From Cardinalis cardinalis (lineage: Eukaryota > Chordata > Aves > Passeriformes > Cardinalidae): DNA of 64,000 nucleotides. Location of the stretch: contig JACDOX010000009.1 of the NCBI GenBank assembly GCA_014549065.1, forward strand, positions 10,769,511-10,833,510, given 5' to 3'. The first letter of the stretch is position 1. Each line of letters begins with the position of its first letter. Made by a program: the position numbers and the translations under genes. Positions 48,101-62,089 of the stretch are shown piece after piece. The notes under the pieces are model-generated. The model ran no database searches, was not told the DNA's origin, and saw only the letters and a program-made list of their open reading frames with translations.

Positions 48101-51100
48101 AAATTATTTACATGCAGTAGATACAAAAGTGATTAATACACTTCATGACATAAAAACTGAGTTGGTAACCCAATGAAAACACAAAGTTAAGGAAGATTAA
48201 GCTAAAATATAAAAATTCACATATGGGCAAATGAGACTTCCAGGAAATGAGAGAAGCCAGAGGGAAGGACAGTTGCATTTCAAGAGCTGTCTTCAGGGAA
48301 TAACAAGAAAATTTTAAAAAAATATACCTACAATTTTACAGGAGATCTTTGATAAGTAATATTTTCCAGTTGCCCAAGTCTGACACTGCATAACTCAAAC
48401 AAAAGTGAATAAAGTTTCCCACACAGACACTTTTCTGAATAGAAGAGAAATAAATAAATGAGCCTAGAAGAGGTATTCAAGTTAAAATTAAAAGGAAAAC
48501 TTGAAATTTTGGATTTAAAAATAGTAATAAAAAAGATGTTTCAGAGTAACATGGGATACATAAACTTATACTATTCATATTGGACTATTTGCTGCCCATT
48601 GCTAACAGAGTGGTGAAATGGTTGAAGAACATAAGATGGACCAGAATTCTTGTATAAATCTCACACTAAATGACTCCAGTTCTTTTGTAAGACTATCTTA
48701 TATTATCCTCTTTATGTAACTATTATTAGGTAATCTTTAATATAATAAAAAGTTATCCAAAGGTTTATGTAAGGACTGAATTATAGATGCTCATGTTTCT
48801 CATTTGTTGACTCAGAGTTGTAATTTCAGCAATACTGAACTCATGAAATTCATTTATTTATTTTTTAATAAAAAGCCCAGAGCCTGATCCATACTAAAAC
48901 TGAAATGACCAATTCCCATATTTGGCACAAAATCTGGAATTCCAGCCAAATGTAAGGAAGAACTTTTCTGAAATGGAGCTTGATTTCAATCATATGTGAG
49001 TGAATGATGTGGTAAGGTGCTTGTTTCAAGGCTGTCNCCAGGTAAAAAGAAAAGCATTTTGAGTTTTATGGAGATATCTCACCATTATCTCTTTCAAAGC
49101 CTCACCAACTCTGCAGGACAAATCTGTCTCAGCCAAACTGGTGCTAAAAGGAAGAAGTTCATGTAGTCTAACTTTATCTTTTTTTTCTTCTCAACATAGG
49201 GCAGAAGGGCTTTTGTTTCCATAGTTACTAGAGTATTTCCTTTGAACTTCTTCCAGAATACTTTTATCTTTTCCACATGCACTGACAGACAATCCTATGA
49301 AGTATGTATGTATTTGTGAAACATTCTGTGCTTCATTACCAATTCTTTGCTGGATATAACACAGGAAATTGAGCCCATTGTTAAAGCCAATTTCTGGCTT
49401 GCTGATTTAGGTGTTTTAATATTCAGTAATGTATAAATAGACTTCAGAATATTACAAGTGAAAGATAAAATCAAGAACACTAATTCTGAGAGTTTTTCAA
49501 AGTTATTATTGTGCAAATCTTATTTGTTGTTATTAGCTATTCTGAGTCAATATAGTTGCATGCTTTCTAAATTGAAGTGAGCAGGTTTTTTTAAGATTAA
49601 AGTNTGTGCTTCTTAAAAAAATTGTATCAATACCTGTTTATGAGCAGTAAGAACCTCATGAAAGNGATTGTTGGTTGAGGAATTCTGAGGCTGTTTTTTG
49701 ATGGCTTTTTGTTTGTTTTGTTTTAAAGACAGAAAAATCTGAACTTTAACTGAATGTATCTAGTTTTTACCCTTGAAAACATTTATATCACTTTAAAAAA
49801 TATTTCCATTGTGGTCTTCAGGCTGGAATCATTTAGCATTTCCTACAAAACTTTTCCTTTGCCATCCAAAGACCAAGTTTTCAGCAAAAGAGAAACCTCT
49901 ATTCTGTGCCTAGATACTCAATCCATTCTAAACTTATATCAAATGCCCAGAAAAAAAAGGCAAACCCAACTTCAAATATTCTTTNCTTAAAAGATTATTT
50001 AAAAAAGATTTTACACAGAAATACATACAAACAATTCCATAGAAAGATATAAAACCAGTTCCATGGACTGTATCAGTGGTTCTCAAAGTAGAATTCTCTG
50101 AACGAATAGATTTCTAAAGCAATAAGAAGTGAGCTGCCTTTGTAGTACAAATCACTGCTCAAACCTTGCCTTTTTACTCTGAGGGCTTGTACTCCACATG
50201 CAGCTTGAAGTGCAATTCCTTNCACTTCTGCCTGGGTAGCTCACTAAAAAGCCTGCAGACATTGGCTATATTGGAGCTCTCCAACCCTGGACACCAGCAG
50301 TGGGATGAAAGCTATGCCAAAGTGGTTCTAGTTGGGCTGCCATCTTCTGTCAAAGGGAAGGAGACAATGAGTGGACTGCTTGTTAAGCAGTCAAAGAATT
50401 GACACCCCAAATTAAAAAAGGATGTCATGCTGGATTGTGTCTCCTTCCTTGCATGAATGTGGTAAATGAAAAGATAGAAATTTCTTGTACTGATCCAATT
50501 ACACTACTGTACAAATAAATTTCTATGAGAAACCAAAAACTTAACAAAACCAAAAAAATAGGTTCTCACTAAGACAAAAGTTATTCCAAATGTTGTCTGC
50601 TTATTTTTAGGGGGAAGCATATAACATAAATGCTAGCTTATTCTGACAAATAAGACTACACNGTGTCCACAAAATGCCACAGAAGACTGGAGAGAAGCAT
50701 AGACTACATTACAGATCTCCCCTAACTNTAAGATACAAAAGTCTAACCACCTGAACTATAATTAGCAGCCTCATTTATATTATTTTATATTTATAGTCAG
50801 AAAACTCATTAATTCAAGACTCCCTATCACATGTTCTGCTACCATTAAAGATTTCTAGCAATCAATAAACTACTAGGAATGACAGGTATTCTTCTAACGA
50901 AGCATTTAATAAAAAAAAGTGGCTTGAAGCTTTCTATTAGCAATTGTCTAAAGACAGTTAACTAAATATTGGCTTAATATCACAATGAGTTGATCTTTCA
51001 CTCAGGGAATGTGAATCTCATAAACAGAAGTTTCACTGACAGCTCAAGAATAAATACACATTACTAGGGCTCCTCCTGATAGGAAAGATGATTTAAGGGA

Positions 51101-51414
51101 AGTGTTTTACTTCTCTTAGAAAGTAAAGTGGTTTCAATAAAGGCTTGATAAAATTATACTTGAATGAATTATGTGCCTTGTACCCCTAATTATCTGACAG
51201 CCGTTGCTAAACATTGTGGGAGTGGACATTACAGGAACAGAGGTCTAGATATGTAATCCCTGATTCTACTGACTCAAGAATAGCAGTGACCATTGAGCCN
51301 AATTTCCTCCTGATTCATCTGTTTCCGCAGCTATATGAATTTGGATGAAGTCCACGTAATTCATGTTGACATAAGTAAGATTTTTTTTTACAGTGAGAAC
51401 AATCCATAACTAGA
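45151..51414. other. no recognised gene
   Basis: AT-rich DNA. It includes a minus-strand acceptor-donor pair separated by 10 bases at 45483-45492 (see findings). Open frames at 46553-46949 (minus) and 50166-50402 (plus) have no supporting splice sites. No repeat family was recognised. Confidence 0.45.
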
Positions 51415-51577
51415 AGAAGCTACTCAGGGTTGTGATTGAGTCTCTGTCACTGGGAGTTTTCAAGGTGCAATTGGACAGGGTGCTACATATCTCATGTAGA
51501 GTCTCTTTCCTATGACAGATTGGACCAAGTGATCTTTCAAGGTCCCTTCCAATCTGGGTTGTTCAANGATGCTATGT
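51415..51577 (+). mobile_element. CR1 LINE 3' tail, plus orientation
   Basis: The plus strand reads in the sense direction of a CR1 3' end: a gttgtgattgagtctctg block, ttttcaaggtgcaattggac, then gaccaagtgatctttcaagg, tcccttccaatctgggttg and a short degenerate terminal repeat. This is the end-of-ORF2 and 3' UTR portion, about 160 bases, 5'-truncated and diverged. It is one of two CR1 copies in the window in the plus orientation. Confidence 0.85.
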
Positions 51578-54500
51578 TTATGTTAGCAAGGGATCTGGTT
51601 CAAAATTTGATAGAAGTTTCTTTGCTGCATGTTATTTAACTTTAGTTAACTATCTATACCCATGAGATATGCAAAGAAGGCATAAAACAAATATGGTGAC
51701 AGTGGTGTCTTCTCCAGATGCTTCATTGCTCTGAAGTGTCATTTCACTCACACGTGCAATGTGTCTGCATTGGNCCCAGTGGATTTCAAAACTGGATCAA
51801 AAATACTCTTTGCAGCCAAATTATAAGTCCATTAGACCATTACAAAAGATCCTAGTATATCCTATTTATTAAAAGGGTGGCAATGTTTGTGAAAAATACC
51901 TCCTTATTCCCAAATGGAATAAGAGCTGCTCTCTGCAGTCACAGAGACATTTGGTAGTTACCACATGATGTTGACACAGCTGCAGGCCCTGGTTGCTGCA
52001 CCAGTTTCACATGGCTCTGCTCTTTCCTTCCTCCCTCCTCAAATCTACAGAAAAGTATTGGACAGCTTCTCACCTAGTTGGTTTTGCNCTTGAGTTGTTA
52101 TAAGACTATCACTATCTCTCTTTATGTAGGCATGTTCAGCTTTTGTATTTTCAGTAGGACTATGAAGACAGATCCATGCCTGTCTTTGAATATAAAATTG
52201 GTTGTTGTTACATAACTGGGTCAAGAGTTAAATGGGGACAGAGCAACAAAGACAAAACACAGATGAATTAACTCACATGGGTAGGAATGAACCACAAAAA
52301 ATAAATTCATATTGTCTGTGTTTAGTTAGGTGTCTTACTGGATCCTTTGGCTTTCCTAAATGTGAAAAACTTTTGTGTCTAACTTATCATACAACCAAAA
52401 AAAAACAAAACTGAGAAGAGAAGGCAGAAAGGAAAAAGCTATTAATATTTTAACATTATGACCCATTGGGATTGTGAAATGTTTCTGCTTTAAATCACTG
52501 AATAGTGATCCACTGCTACAATTTTTGCCTGGAAAATACTAGATGAAATGTAGACAACACAGCACAGATTTCTAGACACAAGTCTCTACCTTCCTTTCCC
52601 TTTCTTTTGATTGATGAGTAACTGTTTTTTATGACAAGCTCATGCTGTTGAGTTACATAAAGAGCCTCTGATACAGTCAGATTTGTCCCTAATGCAAAGT
52701 TTAGTGTTCACACACTCCTCTTTTTTAAACTCCTCCAAACATTTAATATTCTTTTGGCAACTGTTTCTCTTGGAAGAATTTCTAGAAGCTCCTTCAGAAA
52801 GCACTTTCTTTTTCATTATATGGGGAAAAGGGCAGAGAAAAGGGAGTTTTATTCTTGCACCTTTTCAGGTTTTAAGCTGGTTCTAAATGGGAGCTACTGT
52901 GAAAGATACGTTATAAATAAAAGGAAGAAAATCTTTTTCTTTATTCTGAGAACTGNCTGATCAAGTATCCATCTGTGAACTACTAGGGGAAAAAAAATCC
53001 ATGCTTTCTATGATTTATTTTAGTGTATTTTTTTTTCCATAGAGAGACAGGTGTTAGAAAGAAATAAAATAGGTTTTAGACCTACTCTCTGTGTGTAGCT
53101 ATTAGTAACTTTTTGCATCAAAAGTATGTTGACTGCCATTTTAAAATCAGATTATTTGAAATATTTTTTCTTCCATCCCACTAGATTCAACTAATTTTTG
53201 CATTCTGTATTGGTACTAAATGATTTGATTNATATTCTTTGACAAATCCTTGGCCAATTCCTTTCAATTTAGCAAGAGTGACTACAGATCCTGAAGTTTA
53301 ACTGGTGACCTGTCAGGTTATTTTTTATACTCCAGTTATATAATCATAATTTTATATATTTTAGACACTGTTACATAAGCTTCTTATTGTATAGTACTCC
53401 ATTATAAAGCAACTTTTGCCANCAAAAAAAAAAATCACCAGTTCTCCATTGGTTTTTAAACTATTATACACAAAAATATTCCACATATACTGCATTACCA
53501 AAAGCAAATGGATTAGACTTCCTCAGTACTCAGCAACATTGGAAATCCTGGAAGTTGAATATTAAAGGAGGAGAAATCCAAAAGTGCCTTCTGGGATCAA
53601 GATAACCAGCCTGTCTTGTACACCCAATGTTTCATATGCAGTCACTTAGAATTAAATGTCATTGAAAACCTTTGAAGCAAGGTTCTGTATGAGTAAATTA
53701 GGTGTGCCCTTCCTCCACTGATGGGCACAGAACTGAACCTGGCCTAGCAGTTTGCTGTAAATCACTCTGGGGCACAGGTACGTCTGTGTGGCTCNCTGAA
53801 TGTAACATAACTACTCCCTCAGGCTCCTCCAACAGGCACCAACATCGTGGTTGGTCTAAGATGAGGGTAGAACAGATGGAATTGCTCACTTCAAACACTG
53901 ACATTAGTTAGATAAAAGACAAGTACTTCCAGTTTCCAACAGTGCCCTCTAATCTAGTTTTTGCAATCCCATCAGAATAAAAGAAATTAGATCAGCAGGA
54001 CGAAGATCACCATCTTCTTTCTAATGACCAATTGAAGTCCTAAAATGTTGACTTTTCTAAGAAATTTAAATGTAATAACAATATCTGTTCAGCTTTGGAT
54101 CAGAACAGGCTGTGCACATCTCTCTCTCTAAACNTGTATTAAAAAACCCACCCCAAAACACAAATAAACAAAAAAAAAATAATCCCACAACAACTGAAGT
54201 TGAATACCTGCGGAATTTGCATCCTCTATAGAGCCTAATGACTTTATATACAAAAGATTAACTATCTGGATTTTTGCCTGGTATTTATGTTCCATACTTG
54301 CAATTATTCATAGTGCCCAACTGGGATTTGGATAGGCAGGATCACAAAATACTTGGCTCTTGATTTAAGCAATATATCAACATTCTGAAGTTAATGGGAA
54401 GTCATTGTACTTCACAGAAACAAAAACAAAACAAAATTTAAATAATGAATTAGAGAGAATATGCATTCCACAACAATTTTTTTAGCTTTTTGAAGANGGA

Positions 54501-57500
54501 CAACATACCTGATTTTAATTTAATAGATGCGCTCAAGAAGTCCTAAACAATAATAATAACAAAAAAAAAAAGTTGCTTTTTGTAACTAGGTTTATTTTTG
54601 GAAGAATTGNTGTGTTTTGTCCCATGAGAACTGTAGCTCTGATGCTTCCTGAATAGATCTTGACCTTCTCAAGTGCTCTTTGCTAAAGAAGTTACAATAC
54701 AGATTACACAGCCTAAAAATAGTAATTCAAAGGATACTTATGAATTTTAATCCCTTTTTGATTCCTTCTCGAGGCTGTTAGCAGGCAAGAGGCCTCTCCT
54801 CTTCTCAGAGTGATGCGAAGTTACCCCTAACAAAGCTTGTAGTCGGATAGAATGATAATCCTACAATTATTTACTGTATCTAATGAACTGGATATAGCTT
54901 TTGTCATGCTTTAAGTCAGAACTGAAGCTTCAGTTAAGACTTGTGTAAACCCTCAATTTCATCTGTCAAAATATCTTGCTGCTTCTTTGGTAGCAGCCTG
55001 AATGCTTGGCATAAGACATGAACTACCTTCAGAGATATCATTAATGATCTGTAATATGGATCAAATATGGTCCCTAAAATTGCAAAAAGCCTCTAATCAG
55101 AAATTTCATGCATCATTTTCCAGATTTATATTTTAATCAAAGAACTAATCACTCAGAACAGNAGTTATTACTAAGGTTAGCTAATAGGACAGACTCCTTC
55201 ATTCAAAAGTCTGAAAAACAAACAATATTCAAACAGATTTAAACTAATCCATTCTCTTTTGTCCATATCTGCTTTTTACACAATACATTATCTATTCCTC
55301 TCTCTGCATCTTCAGACAGGAGCTCAGATGATGAGNTNTTTTGGTTTGGCTTTGTTTTGTTCGATTTTGAGGACTTGAGGCTTGATTTTATCTTAAACCC
55401 ATACTTTCTGGATTTCTAACATATATAGCAGTCTTCTAGCTGCCCTTTGATAGCTTTAAGCCTAAGATGACAGATCCAAGACATTTGAAGACAACTACAT
55501 GTTGAGGAACTGTTGTGTCTGGAGAGATACCCCTCATGACAGTGAGACAGATAAATCTGTGGCTCAGAAACACCAGAGCCTGAAAAGGTATTAATTAATA
55601 GAGATCATCTGAAGTTTTGTCTGGCAGCTTCCAAATGCTTCCTGAAGCAGGGTTTGATATGTAGATATGGAGTAATTAATCAGTNAAAGCTGGTAATGAA
55701 ACCACAGTGTCCTGGAAGTTCAGTTCTTGGAAGGGATACTCCATTTTGGTTACTTCTTGCCTCTTGGGTCTGTTTTTTCCAATATCTGCAGCAAACATGT
55801 CAACAATTCAACCACTACCAATCCACTACCATGACTGAATTAGAGGAAAAACTGTTCCTGGACCAATCACAGACCATATTTGTTCAGCTGCCCTTAGGGT
55901 TCTGCCTTTGGCTGGTGGGTTCCTTCTTTAGACAACATGACAAAGAATAAGAATAGCCCTATGCACTGGGTCCAAACACACATGCAACTACCTCTCCTGC
56001 AGCTTGAATAAAAAATATCAAAGCCATGGTTCTACTTCATAACACAGGGAATCATGCTGACTGGTTTTTTACTGGATGTAATCAGGCAACTATTAAGACT
56101 TTAGAACTGACTTCTCCACTTTACCTATGTGCTAAATACAGTGTCCTTCTAGTCTTTTATCAGAACCACATGGTCTGTTTACGACATATCTTCAAATGTT
56201 ATTTTTGGATCTTTTCCAGTCTAACTGTCTTGATTTTACAATTACATTGTTGCTTTATATAGATCTCATTTAGTCCTTGATGGACTACAGACATCCTGTT
56301 TGCTGGCCTATTATCCAACCTCTTATCTGTTCCACTCTAAACCATTATTTCAGAGAGTATCTGTTGTAGTTGTGCAACTCTCTCAAACTACAGTGTTTTA
56401 ATCTACCCTTTCTAAAACACTTTTGCTAACTAAAGAAAATAAAGTACATTTTAAGACAACCACACAAGAAAAGGCAAATAGATTAAGACATAACAATATT
56501 ATTACTTTTATCATACGAAACAGAAATATACTTTGCATAAGTCCAATGCCAGAACAAANTATCACACTTCAAGCAAAAACCTTCAAACCAACAAATGAAG
56601 TCCTCCTTTTGAAGATTTCTGAGGCATTGGAATTTATTTTCAACTAGTCACCAGGGTTTCAAGAGGGATCTGACTGATAACCTTAGACTAGAAAGAAACC
56701 TCCTGAAAATNTGCTCCTTCAAGCAAAAGACAGGTTCAAATTTTAATTCATTTTCTTGAAATATTTCCTCAGGTTGAAGCAAATGGTCTGATTGCAGGCA
56801 TTGTGCTCTCTATGCTGCATGACAGGAGAAAGCACATACAGCATATATAGCTCTGGAATTACATTTAATGTTAAAGGGATAAACTAAGCTAATCATGTTG
56901 TTTTCTTGAGTTTTTTTTTTTGAAACATTCTGTTGTTACAAAATGCAAAGGTTTAGCACCAGCTATTTGGGGAGCTGATCATAAGAATCATTAATACATT
57001 ACATCACATGTAACCTCAGGCCAGACACAACTGGTTGATGTCAACTGCTCACTGAGAAGTATCTCCACTTGGGAAAGGAATATTTGTAAATATGCTGCTC
57101 CCACTAACTAAAGCAAAGTTACCTTGTCATCCTCATCAGAACACTTTGCATCACATTAATGACGTGTATTTTGCTGATGGAATTAGCAATTCCCATCAAA
57201 TAAGGAGGATGCGAGGAATAAGGGTTAAAGATGGCCTCATTTCATGACCACTCATTATAGAACAATAGCTCCTTCCAAACCAGTTCATAGCAGAATATTT
57301 TTTCCTGNCAAAATTCTTATTGTGAGAGGCATGGAGAAATTTTGGAGTCCAGGATGGTTGGCACTTTCAGCTTCTAGGTACAATTAGATAAAAAGATTCT
57401 TTTTTTGAATATTTATTAAAAGTACCTAAAGGATTAGTATAATAATAAGAATAATAAAAATAAAAATAAGTATTAAGAGTACCAATACCTCAATCACTGC

Positions 57501-57940
57501 ATTTCTAAAAGCAATCAGCAAAAAGACTGCTTTGGAATTTTACCAGAGAAAGTAGANGAACTGGAGAATTATTCTTTGATGGTGAAAAGTATTTGTAATG
57601 AAAATCTTCAAGAATGTCATCTTGAATGATGACCTATTTCTCACAGAACCATCACAAGAGAACTATCCCTCCATTTATGTTAACCTCCCAAAAACATAAA
57701 CGAGNCACCTCATAGCCATGATTACTTATTTTGGAAACCTGGGCCAGTTTTTCAAGGAGTGAATCAAATAAGAAAAACAGTCTCCAAATTTCTGTAACTT
57801 CTATCACACCAAAAATACTGAATTTACTGGGATTTCAGTAGCAGAGAATTAGAATCAGCTTCTGCCTCAGAGCTCCCAAGAGCTAAGTAGACCAAAAGCC
57901 TAAAATAATNATTTTTCTGACTAAGCACTTTGTTTTATAG
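51578..57940. other. no confident gene
   Basis: Mostly AT-rich. A GC-richer patch at 53700-53860 has open frames on both strands and a plus donor CACAG|GTACGT but no good acceptor. A patch at 55654-55950 has two coding-looking plus frames and no splice support. An A/C-rich low-complexity run lies at 54138-54185 and (AAT)-like repeats at 57438-57475. Confidence 0.45.
57438..57475. repeat. A/T-rich (AATA)-type simple repeat
   Basis: Imperfect AAT and AAAAT units in tandem with no G and C except isolated interruptions. Confidence 0.75.
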
Positions 57941-58111
57941 TTGCTTGAAGAGGTTTGGAAGTATCTCCCAGTGTTTGTCAGAACTTTTCTGAATGGCTTG
58001 AAGGCTTTGACGCACGGCTGCTCTGACAATGACATGGCTGATGAGTGTAGTGCCTCAGAGGTCTACAAACAATGCAATGAATCTCTGGATCTCCTCCATG
58101 AAAAACAAACA
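57941..58111 (+). CDS. possible plus-strand exon, unrecognised
   Basis: A strong plus-strand acceptor (ctgactaagcactttgtttt, then atag) with a branch-point-like ctgac about 20 bases upstream opens a frame LLEEVWKYLPVFVRTFLN, then GLKALTHGCSDNDMADEC. It is open for 57 codons in phase 0 to a weak donor ACA|GTATCA and for 73 codons to a stop. The first part has clear amphipathic-helix spacing. CpG dinucleotides (gacgcacggc) are unusual for the neighbourhood. The minus strand is also open here. I do not recognise the protein, and the absence of a good donor keeps confidence low. Confidence 0.33.
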
Positions 58112-59480
58112 GTATCAAGTTCACAATTTTTCTCCTCTTCATTAAGAAGGTCTTTCTAGAAATTTCTGTGTTTCTATCCTTTTTCCAGCACAAAACCAAT
58201 TCTACATTAACTAACATGAGTGAAATGAGACAAATTAGTAGTATTGCATTATTGTTTTTCAAAGTAAAAATTTAAGCTATCAGCTTCCACAGCACTGCAT
58301 ATGGACTGATCTTTGAGTGCTTCAGTAGATGGTTCACTGGTCTACGTTACTGTTATATTTCTCAAATATCAGCTTCTACCTTCTGCTTAATTATGAACCC
58401 AGATTTTATTTGTACCAATGCAGTTTTGAAGCACTGCATTTGGATGTGCTATGCTGTTCCTGCTGTTTTCATTAGCTACAAATAGTCTACGAGACTAGTA
58501 AGTAAGTCTAGGTAAAATTAAGTGCAAGAAGTGTCCAGACCTCATGGCTTTTATGAATGGTCCATCCCAAGACTGGAAAAAGGCATTATGAAAAAATATA
58601 CAGAGTGTTTTCTAAGCAGGAGGTGTAAATATCAAGTGCAAATGTACAAGAAATGAAATCTTAGAACTTATTTTCCCCCTCTTCTTTAGGATTTACACTC
58701 TTTTTTCTTCCATAGTGACCTAAAAATGTTGTGTTGATAAAAATGTAAGATTCATCATCTGTGTATCATCTAACTTAATAGAATTGTTTCTCTACCTAAT
58801 AATTGCGGAACAGTGAAAGCAGAGTTGCACTTTTCCACCTCCTTCTTTGATTTGAGACTGAACCTAAAAGAGATACACTTTCACACCCTTGGGAGAAAGA
58901 AATAGAAAATTAATCTTCCATTGCTGTTCTGCCTCTGTTAGCAGCGGGGTATGAGGTCACACTGTTGCCTCAATAAAGATTGCTCAACCTCCTACGCCAA
59001 GTGATGTGGTTCCTGCAGAGTATGAACAGCTTGTCTATGAAAGAATCTCTGGATGCAGTGGCTCTATAAATACCTAGGCTTTGCTGTTAATAAGGTATAT
59101 CAGCTGGTGAAATGTCTTGCAGATGACTAAAGGCTATTGAACAGTAGTTTGCCAGCCCTGTAAAATTGCTCTCCCACACGTCCTTAGAGTTCACCCATAC
59201 ACAGGCATAAATCTGGACAGAACTGTAAGTTCCCAAGGTGCAAGATGCAAGATATAAAACTGTGATTGAATGCCCACTTTCTCCCCATGCCATATTCCTC
59301 CAAGATGGAGGACACAAAAGAAGGGGCGGGTTGTGTGGTGGTGGTTCCTTGTAAGCAAATACTGCAGCTACTGACTTCCTAAAAAGGCTGGGAAAGGCCT
59401 GGATCACATCGTTAGCATCACCCTCAACATTACCTGTGTTTTTCCTTTTCTGTGTTAACTATTAAGCTGCATTTGTGGAA
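58112..59480. other. no recognised feature
   Basis: AT-rich DNA. A 106-codon minus-strand open frame at 59087-59407 begins and ends without splice or promoter support and is left uncalled. Confidence 0.45.
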
Positions 59481-60005
59481 GAATCATAGAATATCTTGAG
59501 CTGGAAGGGACTCAGAAGGATCATAACATCCTACTCCTGGCCTGGCACAGGGTAATCCCAAGAATTACATAATGTGTCCAAGAATGTTGTCCAAATGCTT
59601 TTTGAACTCCATCAGGCTTGGTGCCNTGACCACTTCCCTGGGGAGCCTGCTCCAGNGCCCAATCACCTTCTNGGTGAAGAACTTTTTCCTAATATCCATC
59701 CTAAACCTCCCCTGATACAACNCCAGGCTATTCCCTCAGATCCCACCATTTGTCACCAGAGAGATCATGGCCTGCCCCTCCTCTTCCCCTCACGAGGAAG
59801 NTGTAGCTGCAGGTTGCAGCTGCAGTGAGCTCCCCCCTCAGTCTCCTCATCTCCAGGCTGAATAGACCCAATGACCTCAGCCCCTCCTCGTACAGCTTCC
59901 TCTCCAGAGCCTTTGCCATCTGCGTTGCCCTCCTTTGGATGTTCTCTAGTACCTTTATAGCCTTCATAAATTGTGGTGCCTAGAACTGCACACCAGTCCT
60001 NGACG
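59481..60005 (-). mobile_element. CR1 LINE, 5'-truncated 3' portion
   Basis: The + strand begins gaatcatagaatatcttgag, the reverse complement of the typical CR1 terminus with its short attctatgat-like repeat, and continues through ctggaagggact and ttgaactccatcaggcttgg. The minus frame at 59728-59967 encodes VLENIQRRATQMAKALERK, then YEEGLRSLGLFSLEMRRLR, the recognisable post-reverse-transcriptase end of ORF2. The frame is interrupted by N bases (near 59801 and others) and the copy is truncated near 60005, so no catalytic domain remains. It is less diverged than the remnant at 44441. Confidence 0.95.
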
Positions 60006-62089
60006 TAAAAGAGTAGTACAGGGAAAGACTAGGAAAGGCCTACAGGGAAATGTGGGATATCAGCTGCAACTATTTGGAACGTATGCAGTCTGAGTTCCTT
60101 CTCNCTTTAAAGGGTTTCTCCTTACCAACCTCACTACAGAAGAATTTAGAAGATTACAACTAATGAACCTCATCTAATATTGGCAATTTCCAACAGCAGC
60201 ACTATAAAATATTCACTTGCACGGCCTTAATGCACATCTTACAGGTCATGTCAAACAAGAAAGTGGAACAGATGTATATATGAAGTCACCAGATCTCTGC
60301 TCTTCCCACAACCAAGAGAACAGGTATTCTGTGGCTTTTTGCAGCTGAACACAACACAAAAGCAACTACTCCAGCTAAAGGGGGAAAAAAGGTCACTGAT
60401 AAGGGAGGAAATATAAGAACAGGGAAGTTAGCTTTCCACCAGCCTCCAATCTCTTCATTTTAAGCCCCTCCCAAGACACACATTCTTTCTTTTTAGACAC
60501 CAACAAGCTCATGGAGGAGACATTCATTGTTAGTGCCTAACCTGAGTTTTTAGTACACAGCATAATCTTTGGCTAGAGGTTCTACAGATACAGCTACATA
60601 AGTGAAGGACCATCCCCGTCATTTTGTTTTGAACCTGGCTCTGACTACATAGTGGCTACTTGCTAATTTTTGCTCTTCCTCTACCCATAATGAAGTAATA
60701 TGGCAGCAATTTTCTGCTCACAGCCTGTGCGCTACAAATGCATCACTGTTAAGTCTCCTCTCCAAGTTGTCTTCTTTCCCTCAATTGCTTGATTGAACAC
60801 TTCAGCTCTCTAGATTTTTACTATTTGTAACAGAAAATAGCTCAGACACTTGTAATTAAAAGGTAGAAGTATGGTACTAAAACAANCCCAAAATAGACAA
60901 TAAAGCATCCTCAAAAGCCCCACCACATCCAGACCAGAATGCATGACACTTTTAGAAATCATTCATGCTTTTGTGCCACTTTTCTAGCTATTAGGAACAA
61001 TATGATTTATTACACCACCTAGTTAGATTTACAGTCAAACCTACAGTGCTCATATTTTACAGTATTTCATTATTGACTTCAAAAATGAAGGCAAGCTTTA
61101 CTTGACTGACTTCAGGGGTTATACATTTCAGAGAACATTTCAGGGGAAAATGAAAAACTCCACACCTTTATATTAATTTACTCATATTCAATCTTTCAGC
61201 TTCCCTCTTTCTTGATGTGATAATATAGTTTATTTACACAAACATCCAAGCTTCCCTAACTCTTACTTACCAAACTGGTGGCCAGCACAGCCTCCCCAGC
61301 CTCCAACTCCAAGGCCTCTTGTCTTTTTTATTTGTCCATGATTACACATCTCTAATCTTCACATAAAAATACTTCACACAGTTCTTTCTCACAGTTTGTT
61401 CATGCACTCACAAAGCAAGATAACTCTCAGCTCTTCTGCTCCTGAATTTACAGGTGTTGTATTCCCTACTACTCCAATAATAACAGAAGTCCCTTCCAGC
61501 ACCAAGTTTCAAACCTTTTTTCCACAGCTGTCAGTCTCTTGCCTAATCCTGATGTAAACACCTCCAGCATTTTATCTCCAGAGATAAATTAAGGAAGTTT
61601 TATTCCTCAGAGTCTGATCTTTAGGGAAGAGATGTTACATTTATAGATCATTTTAGAGGATATAATTATATAAGCACACTTTAATAATTATGAGTCATTG
61701 TGGATATGGAAAGAGTAAATCATGTTAAAGAAATCTGGTTACTTTTAAAAATGAAAAATGTTATTAGCCTAGATAAACCAAGAGTCCTGACTTAGCAGGG
61801 GTCTTAAAAAGGTTCAGAGCAAAGTCAAAATGATGGATCATTGTTATCCCTAAGAAAGCTTTGTTGTGGATGGAGTAAATCTTTATTAAAACTTTTCTCC
61901 CAGTATCAAGCACTTGTGGCCCAGCATTCACATCTGAAACTCTGTATCCTGAAGTCTGACTCTTTCCCATCCTAGATGGGTTTGGGTTTTTTAGAGCATC
62001 TGCATTTCCTGTAAGACTGTGATAAGTTCAGTTGACTCCAGATCTGATGCAGTTGCCTGCCTTGAGGTTTGAGCAGTTCCAAGGTATCA
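60006..62089. other. no recognised feature
   Basis: AT-rich DNA between two CR1-derived segments. No supported ORF or repeat. Confidence 0.45.

Noticed and set aside
55654..55950. 98-codon plus-strand open frame
   Set aside because: A second plus frame over the same bases looks equally coding-like, which shows composition alone is not a reliable guide here.
59087..59407. 106-codon minus-strand open frame as an exon
   Set aside because: Coding-looking in places but no acceptor or donor could be found. Left as uncalled sequence.
59574..59828. Plus-strand open frame near the second large CR1
   Set aside because: Antisense reading of the CR1 3' end, not a gene.
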